A stretch of 64,000 nt of DNA from Orrella daihaiensis (lineage in GTDB: Bacteria; Pseudomonadota; Gammaproteobacteria; Burkholderiales; Burkholderiaceae_B), in NCBI RefSeq assembly GCF_022811525.1, contig NZ_CP063982.1, positions 2,170,001 through 2,234,000 on the forward strand. Direction: 5' to 3'. Below are positions 61,400 through 64,000 of the stretch, piece by piece. Position 1 is the first letter of the stretch; each line of letters begins with the position of its first letter. The position numbers and the translations under genes were made by a program. The notes under the pieces were generated by a model. The model worked only from the letters and a program-made list of their open reading frames with translations. It did not search any database and had not been told where the DNA came from.

Positions 61400-61762
61400 T
61401 TAGCGGCTAGGTTGGCAAGGGAAGCGCTGAGTCAGAAACGTCAGCATGCTTTGGGCGGCAGGCTCATTTTGAACCTTGGCATTGCCTTGAGCCCACTTCA
61501 CGTACTCCGTGATGACCTCAGTGCGCGAAGGGGCTGGCTGTTTGACGCAAATTGTTTTTAACGCTTGTCCACTGCTGCTCATCACCAGGTAAGTGTCGTA
61601 GACCGCCTGACCATAGATTTCACAGGTGACAAACGAGCCACCTGCGCCATCGCAGTATTGGAGCATCTCAGCAGTGGTGATCGCTTGCTCAGCCTTGGCA
61701 ACAGGCCAAACCAGAAAAGCAGCCATTGATGCGGCAAGCGAAATAGTCAGTTTTTTGTACAT
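61400..61762 (-). CDS. Rap1a/Tai-like small exported protein
   Basis: A 120-residue protein with signal peptide (KLTISLAASMAAFLVWPVAKA). The mature part has conserved Cys (LQYCDGAGGSFVTCEIYGQA, then TICVKQP, and a final RFPCQPS), in the layout of the Rap1a/Tai family (C...C-x-x-Y-x-x-G...C...F-P-C). Some members are immunity proteins for type VI amidase effectors. No effector gene is nearby, so an orphan or stress role is equally possible. It lies 40 bp from the DUF3300 gene on the same strand. Confidence 0.75.
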   Translation of the reverse strand: MYKKLTISLAASMAAFLVWPVAKAEQAITTAEMLQYCDGAGGSFVTCEIYGQAVYDTYLVMSSSGQALKTICVKQPAPSRTEVITEYVKWAQGNAKVQNEPAAQSMLTFLTQRFPCQPSR

Positions 61763-61802
61763 GCAAGACCCCGATTTCTATTCAACGAATTTTTTAAGGC
61801 TG

Positions 61803-62918
61803 TTAGCGACGAAAACCACCGAAGTGACCGCCCCCAAAGCCCCCGAAATGCTCCCCGCCTCCGAACCGGGCGCGACTAACATCGCCAAATCCGCGATCAC
61901 GGTTGAAGTTACCGAAATGCTCTGGGCCAGCATCGCGAAAGTCCTCGCGACGATCATTGTTGGCCATCCAGCCACTACTATCGAGATTGCGCCGTAACTG
62001 ATCACGCTCGGCATTCAAACGTGGATTGTTTTCCAGCGAGGAACGATTCTGCGACACACGCTGAGCATCGGCGCGCCAATTCGATACTTGCGATCGGTTG
62101 TTATTGACCCAGTTGTTCACGGTGTTTCGGTTGAAGTTATTGAACGTATTGTTATTAATCGTGATTGAACCGCTACCCCAGTGACAACCGCCCCAAAGAG
62201 CAGCACCCACAGCCATGCCGACACCGAACGACAGCATTGCAGTGCCGGCGACGTACCCAGGTGGGTAGTAAGAAACTGGCGGGTAGGCAGGGTAAGGCCA
62301 GCCGCCATAGACCACGGTTGGGTTATAGGTCGGCACATAGACAACCTGGGGGTTGGCGGGCTGAATCACAACGGTGGAATTAGCGCCACTGCCCTGGGTT
62401 GACACCGTCTGTTCGGGTGTGGATTTCAGTGCACCACTAGCTTGTGCTTTTTTACGCAAATCCTGTATGGCATTCATCACTTCTTTTTGCTGCGCTAGAA
62501 CCGCATTGCCAAGTTGTTGCGTCCAACTTAGCTGCGAGCCCATCATCCCCAACACAGCCGGAAATGACACTAATGATTTGACCGAAGCATCCCAGGTTTG
62601 CTGCTTGAGGGCTGCGTTTAGAGCACTGCCTTTAAGCTGTTGATTAGATTTTTGCCAGTCATACGCTTGGCCAACCTCCAGTGGATAGGTCGCTGCCATC
62701 AGGATTTGAGCTACCAAGGGATCCGGGTACAGCGCAATGGGCGCCACCAGAGAAGCTAATTGCGCCTGACTTAACTGTTGGCCACTGGGCTGTGACACTG
62801 ATTGTGCAAAAACTTGCGCGGCCGTGTTTGGCAATAGCGTTGGCAGAACAAGTGTCGCAGAAACAGCCAAAGCAATGAGCTTGACCGAGGGAATAAAAGA
62901 TCCAGAAGGTAAGCTCAT
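61803..62918 (-). CDS. DUF3300 family protein (exported)
   Basis: A 371-residue protein with signal peptide (about 1-38). The family core is QLASLVAPIALYPDPLVAQI, then LMAATYPLEVGQAYDWQKSN and WDASVKSLVSFPAVLGMMGS. It continues into YNPTVVYGGWPYPAYPPVSY and an Asn-rich stretch (TINNNTFNNFNRNTVNNWVN). The tail is Gly/Phe/His-rich (GGGEHFGGFGGGHFGGFRR). The Met at 62918 is chosen because GGAG lies 8 bp upstream. Function unknown; DUF3300 proteins are periplasmic or outer-envelope. It is divergent from kup. Confidence 0.9.
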   Translation of the reverse strand: MSLPSGSFIPSVKLIALAVSATLVLPTLLPNTAAQVFAQSVSQPSGQQLSQAQLASLVAPIALYPDPLVAQILMAATYPLEVGQAYDWQKSNQQLKGSALNAALKQQTWDASVKSLVSFPAVLGMMGSQLSWTQQLGNAVLAQQKEVMNAIQDLRKKAQASGALKSTPEQTVSTQGSGANSTVVIQPANPQVVYVPTYNPTVVYGGWPYPAYPPVSYYPPGYVAGTAMLSFGVGMAVGAALWGGCHWGSGSITINNNTFNNFNRNTVNNWVNNNRSQVSNWRADAQRVSQNRSSLENNPRLNAERDQLRRNLDSSGWMANNDRREDFRDAGPEHFGNFNRDRGFGDVSRARFGGGEHFGGFGGGHFGGFRR

Positions 62919-63219
62919 AAAAGAAGCTCCGACACTTTGTGATTGCCGGATTCTATACGAGACGCTCAAACAAAGCGACGGAAATTTTTACTGCTTTATT
63001 TTGCACCGCAACAGTGCAAACAATGGTCGCTGAAATGATGACGCTTATGGCCCGTCATAGGGGACGTCATCGTAGCAACTCACTATTTGGGGGTTGAGGC
63101 TTGCAGCATTCTTGATGCATCACGCGAGGAAATAAACCCCATAATCAAATAAACACTCGCTTAGGTTAAAGTCAATAAAAATTTGATTAAGACCTTATAC
63201 AAACAAAAGGAACCCGGTT
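62919..63219. promoter_or_regulatory. Divergent region between the DUF3300 gene and kup, with two hairpins
   Basis: 301 bp. TTTGCAC (63000-63006) and GTGCAAA (63014-63020) form a perfect 7-bp inverted repeat. GATGACG (63037-63043) and CGTCATC (63065-63071) form another, with TTATG/CATAG pairing inside. Either may be an operator or leader structure. The promoters of both genes must lie here. AT-rich DNA (63140-63190) precedes kup. Confidence 0.5.
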
Positions 63220-64000
63220 TTGAAAACCACTCAGAAGCCTGCCGCCTTAGGGCTTGTACTCGGAGCCCTAGGCGTGGTGTTTGGCGACATCGGTACAAGC
63301 CCACTGTACGCCTTCGAAGCGGTATTTTCCGATGCCTTACACCCTGTTTCGGTTACGCCCGAGAATATTTACGGTGTGCTGTCGCTGTTTGTTTGGTCAT
63401 TGATCATCATTGTTACCCTGAAGTATGTGTTCTTTATCATGCGCTTTGACAACGATGGTGAAGGCGGCATTGTGGCCCTGATGACGCTGCTATTGGGCAA
63501 AGCGACCCGCACCAGCGCATTAAGGCGGTGGTTTTTGCCACTCGGCCTCATCGGGGCTGCTCTCTTTTATGGTGACGGTATCATCACGCCCGCCATCTCG
63601 GTTGTATCGGCCGTGGAAGGTCTTGAGACCATTTCGCCGCAACTTAGTCCGTATGTAGTGCCAGTCTCCCTTGTGATTCTCAGCGCACTTTTCTTGTTTC
63701 AAAGGCAAGGTACAGAAAGAATCGCTAAGCTTTTTGGGCCAACCATGCTGATATGGTTTGTGGTCCTTGCGCTTTTAGGGATTAAAGCCATTGCCGGCAA
63801 TCCAGAGATCTTGCGCGCCATCAACCCAATCTACGCACTTGAGTTTATCCAAACACAAGCTCTTTTAAGTTTTTTCGTTCTGGGTGCGGTGGTGCTTTGC
63901 CTCACGGGTGCTGAGGCGCTGTACGCGGATATGGGACATTTTGGAGCACACCCAATCAGGCGTGCCTGGATTCGGATTGCGTTTCCGGCCCTGCTGCTGA
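63220..64000 (+). CDS. kup: Potassium transporter Kup (N-terminal 260 codons; cut by the window)
   Basis: The N-terminal part of a KUP/HAK-type proton-coupled K+ importer. The hallmark LGALGVVFGDIGTSPLYAFE is present at about residues 14-33, and GALFYGDGIITPAISVVSAV near 116-135, followed by YADMGHFG (about 240). The family is about 620-630 residues, so the rest lies to the right. I chose a TTG start at 63220 because AAAGG lies at 63206-63210 and no ATG or GTG is in frame between it and the conserved part; this should be checked. Confidence 0.94.
   Translation, partial: MKTTQKPAALGLVLGALGVVFGDIGTSPLYAFEAVFSDALHPVSVTPENIYGVLSLFVWSLIIIVTLKYVFFIMRFDNDGEGGIVALMTLLLGKATRTSALRRWFLPLGLIGAALFYGDGIITPAISVVSAVEGLETISPQLSPYVVPVSLVILSALFLFQRQGTERIAKLFGPTMLIWFVVLALLGIKAIAGNPEILRAINPIYALEFIQTQALLSFFVLGAVVLCLTGAEALYADMGHFGAHPIRRAWIRIAFPALLL

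Noticed and set aside
1..64000. CRISPR arrays, insertion sequences, tRNA and rRNA genes
   Set aside because: No regularly spaced repeats, transposase motifs, T-loop (GGTTCGAATCC) cloverleaf patterns or rRNA-like stretches were seen in the intergenic regions.

Overview
The window looks like chromosomal DNA of a beta-proteobacterium of the order Burkholderiales, most likely family Alcaligenaceae. The basis is gene content: tripartite carboxylate (TctABC) and TRAP carriers, an IclR regulator, a 'Gram-negative porin' of Burkholderiales type, a TsaB-RimI fusion next to a family 4 uracil-DNA glycosylase, and lplT divergent from smc. G+C is moderate by eye. I cannot fix the genus. No rRNA, tRNA, CRISPR array, insertion sequence or complete prophage was seen.

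Layout. 1-2.6 kb: the N-terminal three quarters of smc (minus). 2.7-9.8 kb: lplT, a TAXI-type TRAP transporter (binding protein plus fused permease), a small universal stress protein and a class III aminotransferase. 9.85-11.47 kb: a two-gene accessory cassette (excisionase-like HTH protein plus Schlafen/AlbA_2-GHKL protein) bounded by perfect 40-bp direct repeats, each carrying a terminator-like palindrome. 11.5-13.6 kb: uracil-DNA glycosylase and tsaB-rimI. 13.9-19.4 kb: IclR regulator, phnDCEE-type ABC transporter with a Pho box, and a cytoplasmic glycerophosphodiesterase. 19.6-22.7 kb: tctCBA. 22.8-27.1 kb: ugpBAEC with a candidate Pho box. 27.4-29.6 kb: amino-acid permease and CIA30 protein. 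29.7-34.3 kb: a 7TM sensor kinase, a fragment of a two-partner-secretion outer-membrane gene, a response regulator and a DUF4214 protein. 34.6-39.9 kb: an AAA/DUF4143 ATPase, a cysteine-synthase-fold enzyme, a DUF6817-like/TPR protein and a 2-hydroxyacid dehydrogenase. 40-44.8 kb: a secreted glycerophosphodiesterase, a lipoprotein, an HtrA-like protease, a GST and a TerC/Alx protein with a probable yybP-ykoY manganese riboswitch. 45.1-49.7 kb: DUF1445, DUF2848 and a dctPQM TRAP operon. 50.1-53.6 kb: porin, universal stress protein and PitA phosphate transporter in a probable operon. 53.7-64 kb: a hydrolase, a monooxygenase remnant, a large DUF945 protein, a gamma-glutamyltransferase, split chromate transporter halves overlapping a CYTH-like gene, a Rap1a/Tai-like protein, a DUF3300 protein and the start of kup.

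How the genes fit together. Phosphorus acquisition is the main theme: the Phn-type importer with a cytoplasmic glycerophosphodiesterase, Ugp, a second exported glycerophosphodiesterase and PitA lie within 40 kb, and two of these loci carry PhoB-box-like sites. A second theme is uptake of organic acids by three unrelated binding-protein-dependent carriers (TAXI-TRAP, Tct, DctPQM). The most notable accessory item is the direct-repeat-bounded cassette at 9848-11473. All functions are inferred from sequence features read by eye; no database search was run.
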